A model generated the notes under the pieces. The model did not search any database. It had not been told where the DNA came from and saw only the letters and a program-made list of their open reading frames with translations. DNA of 64,000 nucleotides from Agelas oroides (lineage: Eukaryota; Porifera; Demospongiae; Agelasida; Agelasidae), in contig OX422184.1 of the NCBI GenBank assembly GCA_949130485.1, positions 10,237,996 through 10,301,995 of the forward strand, given 5' to 3'. Each line of letters begins with the position of its first letter. The first letter of the stretch is position 1. Below, piece by piece: positions 43,011-53,363 of the stretch. A program made the translations under genes and the position numbers.

Positions 43011-43659
43011 GTCTGGTCCTTTTCATCCTGTGAATGTTTTGTCTACCTAGGTAGACTGAGGTGGGAGGGGTCCCCCATCGAAAGAACTCAGAACAGTTAA
43101 GGCAGGCTACTACATATAAATTATACACCCATCAAGTTTGTACATGGTGAATTTAACTGTAGATATCTCATGAACCCATGGAGTATGAACATGGGGTTTG
43201 TAACAATGACAACCATGCTTTCCAATTCTGTAAATGAAAACAATTTGTTGTCATGGCAACTAATTAACAGCAGCCATGCTCGTGTAAACAAACTAGCAAT
43301 AAATACAGCAAAATGCGGAACTGAAGACCTAGCCTGAGAGCTAAGCCATTGTAGCCACTATTACTATAGGTCATGGTCTAACAGAAACCAGGTGGCATGA
43401 AACAGCTTTCCTTTTTACGGCTGATATATAATCAAAAATAGGTAAAAATTGGGGCTTATCGGGTGGTCTGTAACTTGCATCATTCAGGACCAGGCCATAA
43501 TCACGGTACCTGCAGCAGTAAGAATAGGCATTGTAAAAGGCACACACTATTAATATACACAGGTCAAATACTCTTGTACTTGCACCCATCACTGCAGGAC
43601 TGTCCTGAAACTCATTTCTATATCCATTCATCGACAAGGTATGGTTAGAATTACATAAT

Positions 43660-44260
43660 TTAAGTGTTTGGTCCTGTGTGAAAGGCAGCATTCAAGCAGA
43701 AAACGCATTTTGGACGACAGCTTCTCAACAGTACTGGAAGGTTTCAATAAGCAGTTTAGAGGCTACTCAAGCTTTGAAATTGATGAAGCTACAGCAAAGA
43801 AGCGATTTCCTATTGTCAACAAGGCTTTCAATCGTCGCTGGCATCCTGCTGATGCACGTAACCAATATGAAACAGCTTTTTCCCCCAGTGCATGGAATGC
43901 TCTTCCTGATGCTGAAAAGCGTCAGCACCAGCTGCGAGATTGTGAGGCCTATAAAAGGTATGATGGCGATCTTACAACCTTGTTTCCTGCAAATGGCCCG
44001 AATAGCAAGGCATCAACAGGTCAGGATGAAAATACTGTCACAATATACAATGGAAGGGATGCAACACCAAAACAAGTAGGGAAGCAAATTATTAACAAAC
44101 TTGGTCCAGTAGTTGAACGATAGTTTGGCATTACTGTACAAGAGGTGCTAACACAAACTCCCAAGTCCCACCTAATACAAAAGCCCACCAGTGCTGAAAA
44201 ACGGGGAGAAACGCAAAATGCTGAGGCAGGTCCATGACCAAATCCAGTCTGAATATAATC
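43660..44260 (+). pseudogene. Uncharacterised protein, one stop and one frameshift
   Basis: The reading includes VLEGFNKQFRGYSSFEIDEA, TAKKRFPIVNKAFNRRWHPA, DARNQYETAFSPSAWNALPD, AEKRQHQLRDCEAYKR and GRDATPKQVGKQIINKLGPV. It meets an in-frame TAG at 44121-44123 and continues FGITVQEVLTQTPKSHLIQK before a frameshift near 44210. Conservation of sense beyond the stop shows it was a protein gene. I cannot name the family; its company suggests a transposon protein. Confidence 0.5.
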
Positions 44261-44849
44261 ACAATGATGAAAGCTTTAATCTATGATGCCACACCCATAA
44301 TTCTTCTGTTGCATGGGGTTAGGAGGAGGGGCGGGGGGGGTTAGAGCAAGGCTATGCGATTAAGGTAAAGCGGGCTACTCTGATGGATTCAACAATTATT
44401 GAGCTAAATATTTTAAACTGTTAGCTACGAGAGTCTTTACCTTTGTAAGGTAAAGCGGGGCTATTCCGATGGATGTTTTAAAGCTGGGAAATTCCGATAC
44501 CAGAAAGTGTAACAAAAGCTGAAAACCGACATGCACTAGCAGGCCTGCTGACCTTTATTGACAATTTTCTTTTCACTGCCTAACTCCATAGAAACAACAA
44601 ATATAAAAAGAAATCACTGGGCTTTTGGTCTCAAACACATAGTTTCCATTAATGTTCTAATACTTTGGTTGCAAGTTTCACACATTTCATCCAGTTCCTA
44701 GCTGCTGGTGACACTTTCTCTTGAGTTAGCTGTCGATTGTGTTCACTCTCGAATTCCTGTTTCCAACTTTGGATTTCATATACAGTTACAGTCTCGCATG
44801 CCAGACTCCGACGAGAGTCTGGCCCGCGAGACTAGTATACTCCCTCGCG

Positions 44850-44926
44850 TAGCCTCGTACCCAGGCCTTCCCACCGTTCAGTTTGTTTTGCATACTACAA
44901 AAACTGGACGGTGGGGAGCGAGGCTA
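44850..44926. mobile_element. 77 bp hairpin MITE, TAGCCTCGTT family
   Basis: Ends TAGCCTCGTACCCAGGCC and GGGGAGCGAGGCTA. The inner pair CCACCGTTCAGTTT / AAACTGGACGGTGG makes a nearly complete hairpin. Confidence 0.8.
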
Positions 44927-44929
44927 GTC

Positions 44930-45490
44930 TCGCATAGGTCTCAGTACGCAAGACTAAACCTTGTAACTATTTTGAGCAGTTTGAACCAGGAATGGTACAT
45001 TTTTCGCTTCAAAACTCCAGCACTTTTGGCAGAAACTACAAGATAAGGCCTCAAGCTCGTTTTCTCGATCAGGGACCCCTCTCCCCTCTGTCTACCTAGG
45101 TTGACAAAATGTCATTCACATGATAATATGGAGCAGGCCTTCCCCCTCCATTTTGGTACACTGCAAGCGATAAAAAATTGGACGGGTGGGAATGAGGCTA
45201 CCATGCACATACACATAAGAATGGGTGGCTTGAGTAAGAGTGTGTAACTACGATGAAATCCCGTCGTCTGGTCCAAATTCATATACTAACCTCTAAGCAC
45301 CCTGGTGTAGATACTCGATCAAATCGATATGAATTTAGCCAATGAAAATATCATATACTAGAAATGTGTTCATTCTGCTGATAAAAGTTGGCAGTCATAC
45401 AGTCGACAGCATCAAGCTGTAATAAAAGCGACGTTTAGCATCAGACATTCAGTCGTCCCTTTCATTTTGTGAAGCAGAGTGTTTTAATCC
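44930..45490. other. No gene recognised
   Basis: Contains another partial TAGCCTCGTT-type end near 45180-45203 (GGACGGGTGGGAATGAGGCTA). No coding motif. Confidence 0.4.
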
Positions 45491-45492
45491 AA

Positions 45493-46683
45493 CATCAATA
45501 AGTCTTGTGAACAAAGACACTGGAAACCAAGAGGTTCTTGATCTCACAACAGGCAGCTTTTCAACTGCACCTCATGCTGAAACTATGGAAAGTGATGACA
45601 AACTGAAGTCTGGATTATATGTAAAGGACAAATTCTCACTATCAGATGAGGGCTACCACAAACTTACCCTTTTGTCCAGAAATCTTCCATGAATCTACAA
45701 ACTGAAAAAGGAACTAAATTCAAAGTATAATATCTTCCCTACTCCAGCAGAAAGTACAAGACCGCTTGGTAATTTTTCTCCCCAAGATATTTACACAATA
45801 CAATTGTGTGCGCATAAAATTGTCAGGAGATGGGACACGAGTTGGCCGAAGCCTGCATGTGGTTAATACTCTCATGGAAATTCTTAGCATTGGTTTGTGG
45901 TATAGATGCAGCAAACTCAGAGTATAGCTGTATTTGGTGTACATGTCCCAATAGGCATCGTTGGAATGTGGATTTGGAGTGGTCAGTAACTGATGTTTCC
46001 AAGGGTGCCAGAACTATTGATGAAATTACTCGTCTTGCAAAGCTCACCAAGTCAGGAGCTCGTTACAATTGTTCACATCCTCCACTCTTTCATTTCATAC
46101 CAATACACCATGTTGTAATTGACTCCCTTCATTTTTTTTTGCGAATTGGTGACCTGCTGATAAACCTTCTGATTCAGGAATTACGGCACCAGGATGGTAT
46201 TGACAAATCTTCTGTTACAAAGCTTGATCGATCAAAGCAAATGCATATAGCAGCCTATGAGAGATTCCTAAATGAACAGTGTAAGATATCATTTACGTGG
46301 TACATTTCCGATGATTCAAAGAAACTGAAATGGAGGGATTTAACTGGGCCAGAAAAACACTGACTATTCCAGAAAACCAACATTCCTTCTTTATTTCCAT
46401 CCAGAGAATTCAGCTACTTTGGTGTAGGATGATAAAGGATCTCAACAATGATGACTGTGACTCTGATAGCTTTGAGGCAGCTGCAAAGGACTGGGTCAGA
46501 ACATTTTGTTCAGTTTATCAAACCAAGCACGTAACACCATATGTTCATGCATTCGCAATGCATGTCCCTGAGTTCATTCGGCTATATGGCAATATTACCA
46601 AATTTACCCAACAGGGTCTCGAAAAACTGAATGACCTAACAACCAAACAATACCTTCGTAGTACCAATCACATGAAGTGCTAG
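45493..46683 (+). pseudogene. Uncharacterised transposase-like family, degenerate
   Basis: Plus-strand pieces: LSDEGYHKLTLLSRNLP, KLSGDGTRVGRSLHVVN, WKFLALVCGIDAANSEYSCI, WCTCPNRHRWNVDLEWSVTD, NCSHPPLFHFIPIHHVVIDS, LHFFLRIGDLLINLLIQELR, TWYISDDSKKLKWRDLTGPE, TKHVTPYVHAFAMHVPEFIR, GNITKFTQQGLEKLNDLTTK. I know a family with this order from corals, sponges and fish. GDGTR, CIWCxCP, HVVIDSLH and TPYVHAF look like an RNase H-fold transposase. At least two frameshifts and an internal deletion (near 45870). The reading ends at the stop at 46681. Confidence 0.65.
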
Positions 46684-46689
46684 CAATAT

Positions 46690-46800
46690 GTTCAGCTTAT
46701 ATTTCGAACTTGGTAATGCAATAGTTGGAAAACCCTCAACGCACATAAGTATTGAAATGGCATTTGACACTGGTGGTCTCAAGGAATTCTGTCATGGCAT
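46690..46800 (+). pseudogene. Fragment of the 47.1-47.8 kb gene, opposite strand
   Basis: The plus strand reads LYFELGNAIVGKP ... HISIEMAFDTGGLKEF, a shortened version of the block encoded on the minus strand at 47413-47530 (LYFELGNAIKKPL ... HVHIEMAFDKL ... SGGLKAY). The two lie about 0.7 kb apart in opposite orientation. Confidence 0.65.
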
Positions 46801-46940
46801 TGAATAAAAAACAAAGTTGCAAAGGATTTATAGTTAGACTGTCATTTTCCGTCTTGATACATATGGTGATACATTTTGTTTTCATAATTTCCCCCATATT
46901 AGTGAAACCATAGTAATTATTATTATAATTAAGCTATGTA

Positions 46941-47008
46941 TAGCCCCATTCCCAGCCTCCCACCTATGTAGCTTTCTGAATGCTGGGAGGGGACCTGGGA
47001 ATGAGGCT
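46941..47008. mobile_element. Short TAGCCTCGTT-family hairpin element
   Basis: TAGCCCCATTCCCAG and CTGGGAATGAGGCT ends, with inner CCTCCCA / TGGGAGG pairing. No target duplication found. Confidence 0.7.
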
Positions 47009-47070
47009 TGTGTTTTGCATGCTCATGTACTCAAATTATAGTTTGCATGAATGAATGCTTAGTATTGAGA

Positions 47071-47813
47071 TCAAAATGCAAATACAACTGAACAAGAAAG
47101 GCAATCTATGAGAATATGGAGCTGTCTTTCCCAAACATGTCTGGAGTTCCATCCCCTCTGATGAAGGTGAAGATCAAAGTATATCCCAGCTCCCTCACAG
47201 AAACTGCTGATCCCTCTGAGGTTGGCAAATACTCTGAGTGGCTTTCGCTTATGGAGATAAAACTCAAGGGTGTTGAGAACGTAGCAAAAATCGCCATTAG
47301 AATTCAGTCCGCGAATATGCCAATTTTTTCCTAAAAGAGGGTCTAAATTCTTGTAACTTGTGATTTTGTACCTCTCAATGCCACGATAAGTCCTTGATGA
47401 TGTACTGTATGCCTTGAGACCACCACTAAACTGTAGTTTGTCAAATGCCATTTCAATATGTACGTGTGGTGATTCCTTTCTACCACTGTTGAGGGGCTTC
47501 TTTATTGCATTACCAAGTTCGAAATACAGGCTGAAGGGGAGTAACACGGGGGACTCGGGATCACTACATTCATCAAGTTCAAGGGGCACAATATTGATGG
47601 TTCTCTCCATTCATCAAAATCCTGGCTGAATCCAATATAATGAACTTTCACGCGCCCATTCTCGCTTCGTTCCACTACGTCGACTGGGTAAAGTTGACTA
47701 TGCAAAGTCTTTTGCGTCTGCTTCATCGCTTTTGGTAGTTCAATGTCCGCTAACTCACGATAGTTCTTTCGACACTTGGTCCTGAGTGTTGCCGCTGCCA
47801 TTGCATCCGACAC
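47071..47813 (-). pseudogene. Chromo-barrel/Tudor-like protein, frameshifted
   Basis: The minus strand starts with MSDAMAAATLRTKCRKNYRE at 47813, then KQTQKTLHSQLYPVDVVERS, ENGRVKVHYIGFSQDFDEWR. The YPVDVVE...VKVHYIGFxxxFDEWR pattern is that of chromo-barrel/Tudor domains that read histone marks. A frameshift near 47600 leads into INIVPLELDECSDPESPV, SLYFELGNAIKKPLNSGRKE, GLKAYSTSSRTYRGIERYKI, LDPLLGKNWHIRGLNSNGDF, then another shift before the end. May be a host-like gene captured near transposons or part of one. Not intact. Confidence 0.5.
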
Positions 47814-48110
47814 AGCTGTCAGCAGGGTCCTCCAATTTTACACTGTGACGTCATCCTGTAGTGAAAAAAATTGCGGGTAAACGCGCGTCAAAAAATCTTA
47901 TGCATTGCAACGCAATGTGAATATTAAACATATCTACTAAAGACTGGTCAATCTTTATGATATCAAAGGTGGTGCAAATCTGACGTCACATTTCCGATCT
48001 GCGTTTGACACTGTTTATTAAACATTTAAAAGCCTCGCTTCCATGCCTCCACTTCCAACCGAGACTCCTTCAGTTGCTTGGGATTCTAAGAGTTCAGATC
48101 ACAGAGTAAA

Positions 48111-48620
48111 ATGACAATGCTAGGAAAAAAATCGCCAGAATTGAGCGAAGCAAGCAAAGACGACATCGACGTGCTATTCGAGGCACTTCTGCTTGATTGG
48201 GAAACAACACCCCCTGTTCCAGCTCCACCCATACCTGCAATTGGATAGGCCCGCTACTTTGCAAGACCTAGAATGCCTGAGAGCAAAAAACGTAAACGCG
48301 AATACTGCCAAGTCAACTGGAACGTGGGTGAAACGATTCAATAAGTGGAGAAAGGGAAGGCAGATTGGTCAGAAGCTTGAAGAAATTCCTGAAAGAGCAA
48401 CTTGATGGTATACTGCAGTTCTTTACAGAAATCTGCAAAAACGATGGAACTAACGATGAACCGGACAGCCTAAGAACCATGATGGCTGCACTTGATAGAC
48501 ACCTTCGAGAAAAAGGAAGCACATTCAGGATTTTGAAGGACGGAGAGTTTGACGCTAGTTGCAAAGTTCTAAATGGCAAAGCTATTGAACTTCAAGAGCA
48601 GGGTTTGGGCAACAGAAGTT
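48111..48620 (+). pseudogene. Crypton-derived recombinase B, 5' part
   Basis: First piece ATG 48111: MTMLGKKSPELSEASKDDID, VLFEALLLDWETTPP. Then LDRPATLQDLECLRAKNVNA, TWVKRFNKWRKGRQ, KLEEIPE. A frameshift near 48400 is followed by QLDGILQFFTEICKNDGTND, EPDSLRTMMAALDRHLREKG, FRILKDGEFDASCKVLNGKA and IELQEQGLGNRS. These match the N-terminal SAM-like half of DUF3504 recombinases (compare 38.3-39.8 kb). It stops where repeat Y begins (48621) and continues at 50234. Confidence 0.8.
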
Positions 48621-49199
48621 GTCGAGTGGGGGAGCACCAACACCGCTGGCACATCGATGTTCAAAATTTCACACATACATAAAGTGTGAAGTTAAAACAA
48701 ATGGAGATGGGGATGGGGCTGTTATGGCTTCAATGGCTGGGCCATTTATGGCTCAAATGGATGCTCAAAAAACACAGGTCTTCAGGGCGGTACCCTTTCC
48801 GGTCCTCGCATGACCACGGGTTTCGCTCCCTTTGAACTCCCGACCCGTGGCCTGCTACACAAAGGGCGGGACCACTCCCCGCCTAAGGTTTGCTTTGAGG
48901 AGCCCAGCTTTTGGTTGGCACATAGTGCTATGGGCATTCACAGTGCTATGAATATTCAAATTACTAAACAAATTGGGGGTGGGGCTCAATGGGTGGAGTT
49001 ATCGTAATATTAAATAGGGGGATGGGCGAACGGTTAACGTATGGGATTCCGGCTCACTATCGTGTCGTCTTGGTGGAGCGTCTGGGAGGCTTGTTCTTCG
49101 ATGGTAGGCACTCCTGTATGCGCCTAGGGGTTTAGTCGGTTCCGTAAGGCTGAGCTAGGGCTAGGGCTGGGTTGGGGCTGCTCCCCTTACCTTAGCGTA

Positions 49200-49560
49200 A
49201 CAGTAGTAACTCAAGTGTGAATGAGCTTCACACTCGTAGCGTAATGATGAGTGCAGTAGTAACTAAAGTGTGAATTGTGAATGAGCTTTCACACTCGTAA
49301 TTTTAATGTGAATGAGCTTCACACCCATGGCGTAACTGTGAGTGAGCCTCACAGATAACAGTGAAGCTCATTCACATTTTAAATTACGAATGTGAAGCTC
49401 ATTCACACTTAAGTTACTACTGTGAGGCTCACTCACAGTTATGTTACGCATGTGAAGCTCATTCACACTTGAGTTACTACTGGTGCACCATGAGTGTGAA
49501 GCTCATTCACATTTTAAATTGTGAGTGTGAGGCTCACTCACACTTGAGTTACCAGTTATT
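49200..49560 (+). repeat. Array of GTGTGAATGAGCTTCACAC palindromes
   Basis: About ten copies of a 16-19 bp near-perfect palindrome, separated by TTGAGTTACTACTG- or ATTTTAAATTACG-type spacers at roughly 33-39 bp spacing. Two spacer types alternate. Related palindromes occur near 12310-12350 in the inverted copy. Confidence 0.9.
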
Positions 49561-49582
49561 GCACTTAAAAAAAGGGTTCAGG

Positions 49583-49618
49583 TTTAGGATTAGTGTTAGG
49601 GGTAGGGTTAGGGTTCAG
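49583..49618 (+). repeat. Degenerate TTAGGG-like stretch
   Basis: TTAGGATTAGTGTTAGGGGT followed by AGGGTTAGGGTTCAG has four to five telomere-like units with errors. It is internal to the Y-X repeat, so it is part of the repeat and not a chromosome end. Confidence 0.6.
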
Positions 49619-50233
49619 TAGACTAGCTGGGATATTGGGAGAGATGGGCAATGGGTTGTAAAGATGCATTTGACTAAGCTGTGGAAGGCTCACTTGTGAC
49701 CAAGTTACAACAGTAAGCTCAGATACTAAAACCTCTCTGTGTGCATGCTGTAGGTTTCTCTACGGGCTTGGTCAGGGGCTGTGTTAGGATAAGGGCTTTA
49801 TACTTTATATATGTGCATATGTGTGGAGATGGATAAAGATGGGGTCTTTTTGACTACAGCTGTCCTTCCTCTCGCAATTAAATACACTGTGGTAGCTAAG
49901 TGGAGATCCCCTGCGGACGGGGTTGCGGGTCTGGGTGGGTTGACTGTACAAGCACGTTGCCTGAGCGGATACTCTCACTATCCACCACCTTAGCCTCCGG
50001 CTCAATTATCTCTTCACCAAGGGGCTATCCTATGGTTAACTTTGAAAAATGGGAATGGGGCTAGGACAAGGAATTATTATTGGAGAGATATTCCTTCATG
50101 CACAGTGAGAAGTCTAGCCTGGTGCTTATTGTTATGCTGTTTAGGTCTAAGGCATGCCTGAGGTATCATGGTTGTTAGAACACGTGCGTCTTCGGGTGGA
50201 TCCATTGAAGGATGCTGCGGGTTCCCCATTTGG

Positions 50234-50700
50234 CTGGGCTGATCCTGTGACTGAAGAAGAAGAGTTGCTATGGAGTCGGCAAGTTCTAGGTGCTGATACT
50301 GCACTGAACCTCAACCTGACTGTATTTTACTTGATCAGTCAGCAGTTTGGCACTCGGGGATGCCAAGAACATCATCAGCTGAGGGTAGAACAGCCCTTGT
50401 ACTGGTACCACTGAGTACGTTGAGTGGGTTGAAGGACCTACAAAAACAAGACAAGCAGGACTTAGAAAAGTTAATAGGAGGATCACACAGGATGGTTGCT
50501 ACATCAGATTCGAGGTGCCCAGTGAGATATTTGGAGAGACTCATCTCAAAACGACCACAACATCTCAGAAATTCAGGCCCACTTCAGAAAGCAGGAGTAT
50601 CCAATGACAAAATTATTGCGATCACTGGACACAAAACCGAGCAAAGCATCAAAGCCTATGTGGACACTGATCTAGAGGATGTCACATCAGTACATTGCTA
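50234..50700 (+). pseudogene. Crypton-derived recombinase B, 3' part
   Basis: The plus strand resumes with ADPVTEEEELLWSRQVLGAD, LNLNLTVFYLISQQFGTRGC, QEHHQLRVE. After two frameshifts (near 50400 and 50490) come SRCPVRYLERLISKRPQHLR, and AGVSNDKIIAITGHKTEQSI with KAYVDTD. FGTRGCQEHH and the late ITGHKTxxSIxxY motif mark the catalytic half of DUF3504/tyrosine recombinases. The stretch that would hold NHSxRKT appears deleted between the RP..LR and GV.ND blocks. Confidence 0.75.
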
Positions 50701-50872
50701 TCAAATCAAAGACCGCTGGTGGAAAACCCCATATTGGCTAATGCACAACCCTGGCATGTACCACATTCCCTTGCTCCACAGTTTGGGTTCTACAATTGTA
50801 GTGTTTACTTTGGGAGCACATGTAGTTCATCACAGACTAATAACTCTTTAAAGCTCTAAGATTAATATGTGA

Positions 50873-51005
50873 TAGCATGGTGTGCTGTGGTATTTGGGAT
50901 TAATAGCACTCATAATGCAGTAAATTGCACTCAGCTACACCTCGTGCAATTACTTTCTGCATTACTGGTGCTATTAATCCCAAATACCACAGCAAACCAT
51001 GGTAT
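50873..51005. repeat. Foldback hairpin element
   Basis: GCATGGTGTGCTGTGGTATT and TGGGATTAATAGCACT reappear inverted as GGTGCTATTAATCCCAAATA and CCACAGCAAACCATGG. The inner pair TAATGCAG/CTGCATTA extends the stem. Confidence 0.85.
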
Positions 51006-51095
51006 TACATACACAAACATGGGTATTTAGGGGGAAATTACAGAAAGTGACACGACAACACGAGGGAAGGAGATGAAGTGAGGTAACGTAATTAA

Positions 51096-51606
51096 CCCTT
51101 TACCAACCAATGACGCCATATGGCGTCGTCAGATTTTGGCCGCATGTTATCAGTTGGCGCAATCCGTTTTGAAGATAGGCTCTGCGCTAGCAGAAAGGGT
51201 GGGACAGGGGGAGGTGGGTGGGTGCACCGCTCTGGCTGACAGTGCATGGTGGCGGTTGCAGCTGCCTGTAGAAAAGCCTTGGTCAATGCCGGGTGGGCCA
51301 TTTGTCTGCTTTCTTGCACAAACGGGTGTAGAAAATGCTCCTTTCACCTTGTAGGGACTCCATTTCTGGCATTTTAGGCAGCTTTTAGTCCGGAAGAGCG
51401 TTCTCTGGTTGGAGGGCCCTGACTATTGAAGACTCGCTAATGAGTGGGTGTGTCCAAGGTCATGAACCTACAGAGAATGTGTGAATAAAGCTTTGAGTCA
51501 AGTTTCCAGTGCTAGCTCCAAGCAGAAGTGAAAATACGGACCATGGAAGGTATCCGTAGCCTAATAAATACTTCCAGTAAATAGCCTACGGTTGTTAAAG
51601 AAAAGA
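51096..51606 (+). mobile_element. piggyBac-type MITE, copy 1
   Basis: Starts CCCTTTACCAACC directly after TTAA (51092-51095) and is nearly identical to 52624-53130 throughout. The right end reads GGTTGTTAAAG then AAAAGAG without a TTAA, so that boundary has mutated. Non-coding; short internal frames have no motif. The ends and TTAA target fit mobilisation by a piggyBac transposase, a relic of which is at 27.6 kb. Confidence 0.85.
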
Positions 51607-51794
51607 GAACAATCAGGACCAAATCTTCTCCAACATGAGTCCTGGGTCTAGGTTCATGTTATTATCAGTTGATATAATTGTCAATGCCTCCTGAATCTTC
51701 CGTTTGGTGGTAAATTCCTCTGTCTTTATGACTGCAGCTTGTGTCCATTGGAGTGTGAAATATAGCTTTTTGACCTGTGTGAGGGTCAAAGGAA

Positions 51795-51935
51795 AACCAG
51801 ACAAACATGATGTGAAGGGTGTTGTCTACAGTATTCCATGTGAATGTGGTTCAAGACAAGGCTGATGGAACACAAACGATCTGTGCGCAACAGGGACACT
51901 AACAATGTCATAGAGACAGACCACTCAGTCTGCAG
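51795..51935 (+). pseudogene. Penelope-like GIY-YIG endonuclease fragment
   Basis: The plus strand reads DVKGVVYSIPCECGSR, then in a second frame LMEHKRSVRNRDTNNVIETD. GVVYSIPCECG...RLxEHKRSVRNxDTxN...ETDH is the GIY-YIG domain of Penelope-like elements with the YIGxTGR segment deleted. Too short to be functional. Confidence 0.55.
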
Positions 51936-51939
51936 GAGT

Positions 51940-52516
51940 GATGAATGATAGGCGCAGGAAACATAGTCCATCCTTCAACTTTCATCAGTGTTGGAAAGGT
52001 GGAATTTTCTTGATTGTTTCCACTAGAGGATAGAGCCAAATTTCGTATGTGTGAAAGGTGAAGGATTGTAGCCAGGACATATGGACAATCCTATGCATTT
52101 TGTAGAAATATCATGCTTTACACACATTTCCTCCATCATTCTAGCTACAAAACTCATGCAGTTTTCTAGATGTCCCCTACGATTCCTATACAATCCTGCA
52201 CTGAACAGTTCATGTTCTTGAGATCACCAGTGGAATGAACAATGAAACTAATGGAAATTGCAAAACTTATGCATATTCATACTCCAGAAATCCTAGCGGA
52301 CATCTAGGAAACTGCATGAATTTAGTAGCTGAGATGGTACAGGAAATGTATGCAGCACGTGATCGTTCTACAAAATGTACAGTGATAGAATATATGTGTT
52401 GCGCATGCCAACTGGGAAGAAGTTCATAATGCAGCATCGCAGGAAATAATATGATGATAACTATGACAGAATGGTGACGTAACATATCTTCAATTACAGT
52501 CATCATGCTGAGTTCC
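51940..52516. other. No gene recognised
   Basis: Near 52160 and 52280 two related stretches occur in opposite orientation (TGCAGTTTTCTAGATGTCC; GGACATCTAGGAAACTGCA), forming a wide inverted repeat of about 25 bp arms. Confidence 0.5.
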
Positions 52517-53363
52517 TCAACAGAAGGCCCAACCGGGAAGGTTTGTCACTGGCTTTGGGCGAACTGACGTACCACTACTGGCAACGCGCTGCTTTTGTTG
52601 ACGCTTGGCTTGAGTTGTCTTAACCCTTTACCAACCAATGACGCCATATGGCGTCGTCAGATTTTGGCCGCATGTTATCAGTTGGCGCAATCCGTTTTGA
52701 AGATAGGCTCTGCGCTAGCAGAAAGGGTGGGACAGGGGGAGGTGGGTGGGTGCACCGCTCTGGCTGACAGTGCATGGTAGCAGTTGCAGCTGCCTGTAGA
52801 AAAGCCTTGGTCAATGCCGGGTGGGCCATTTGTCTGCTTTCTTGCACAAACGGGTGTAGAAAACGCTCCTTTCACCTTGTAGGGACTCCATTTCTGGCAT
52901 TTTAGGCAGCTTTTAGTCCGGAGGAGCGTTCTCTGGTTGGAGGGCCCTGACCATTGAACGCTCGCTAATGAGTGGGTGTGTCCAAGGTCATGAACCTACA
53001 GAGAATGTGTCAATAAAGCTTTGAGTCAAGTTTCCAGTGCTAGCTCCAAGCAGAAGTGAAAATACGGACCATGGAAGGTATCCATAGCCTAATAAATACT
53101 TCCAGTAAATAGCCTACGGTTGTTAAAGAGTTAACATCAATACATTTCTCATCTAACCGTTGGAGGAATTGAGTTACTCTCTCAGATCGCCACACAAGAG
53201 GTTTTACAATTATAATGTCTTCGTTCTCGTCATCGCTTTCCTCACTTGACATGAAATCCGAAATTAACACCTTTTTCCACTTTTCTTTCTCCTTTTCCAG
53301 CAGTGTTGACTTTTTAAGGGTCGACTGGCGTTCATGTAGTTTCTGAAAGAGAAATGGGAGCAA
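52517..53363 (-). pseudogene. Uncharacterised gene split by a piggyBac-type MITE
   Basis: On the minus strand the first part (53363-53135) reads EKWKKVLISDFMSSEESDDE, NEDIIIVKPLVWRSERVTQF, LQRLDEKCIDV. The second part (52623-52517) reads KTTQAKRQQKQRVASSGTSV, RPKPVTNLPGWAFC and stops at TGA 52517. Removing the MITE plus one TTAA joins the two in frame, showing a clean insertion into a once-open exon. It resembles a family with an acidic SDDE stretch, LPWRS-like motif and basic tail common in cnidarian and sponge genomes; function unknown. Confidence 0.65.
52624..53130 (+). mobile_element. piggyBac-type MITE, copy 2 (507 bp)
   Basis: Terminal inverted repeats CCCTTTACCAACC and GGTTGTTAAAGAG, flanked by TTAA on both sides (52620-52623, 53131-53134). 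Nearly identical to copy 1 at 51096, so both moved recently. It interrupts the gene on the minus strand at 52517-53363. Confidence 0.93.

Larger units (their letters stand above)
48621..50233 (+). mobile_element. Composite repeat Y-X inserted in Crypton gene B
   Basis: Begins GTCGAGTGGGGGAGCACC and ends near GGGTTCCCCATTTGG. The Crypton reading is interrupted exactly here and resumes just after, so this 1.6 kb block is an insertion. It contains repeat Y (48621 to about 49190, with the gypsy-free target GTTTG at 48888), a palindrome-rich zone (49200-49560), a short TTAGGG-like stretch and repeat X (49640-50233). No protein recognised. No clear terminal repeats or target duplication. Confidence 0.75.

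Noticed and set aside
48780-48900. tRNA-like sequence (TTTGAACTCCCGACCCGTGG)
   Set aside because: Looks like a tRNA T-arm at first sight but lacks a proper TTCGANNC loop, anticodon arm and acceptor stem; it is part of repeat Y.
49583-49618. Chromosome-end telomere sequence
   Set aside because: Short, imperfect, internal to a repeat and flanked by ordinary sequence on both sides.
51096-53130. The two 507 bp direct repeats as LTRs of one element
   Set aside because: Copy 2 has its own inverted ends and its own TTAA pair, and copy 1 begins at its own TTAA with the same left end, so they are two MITE insertions and not one LTR element.
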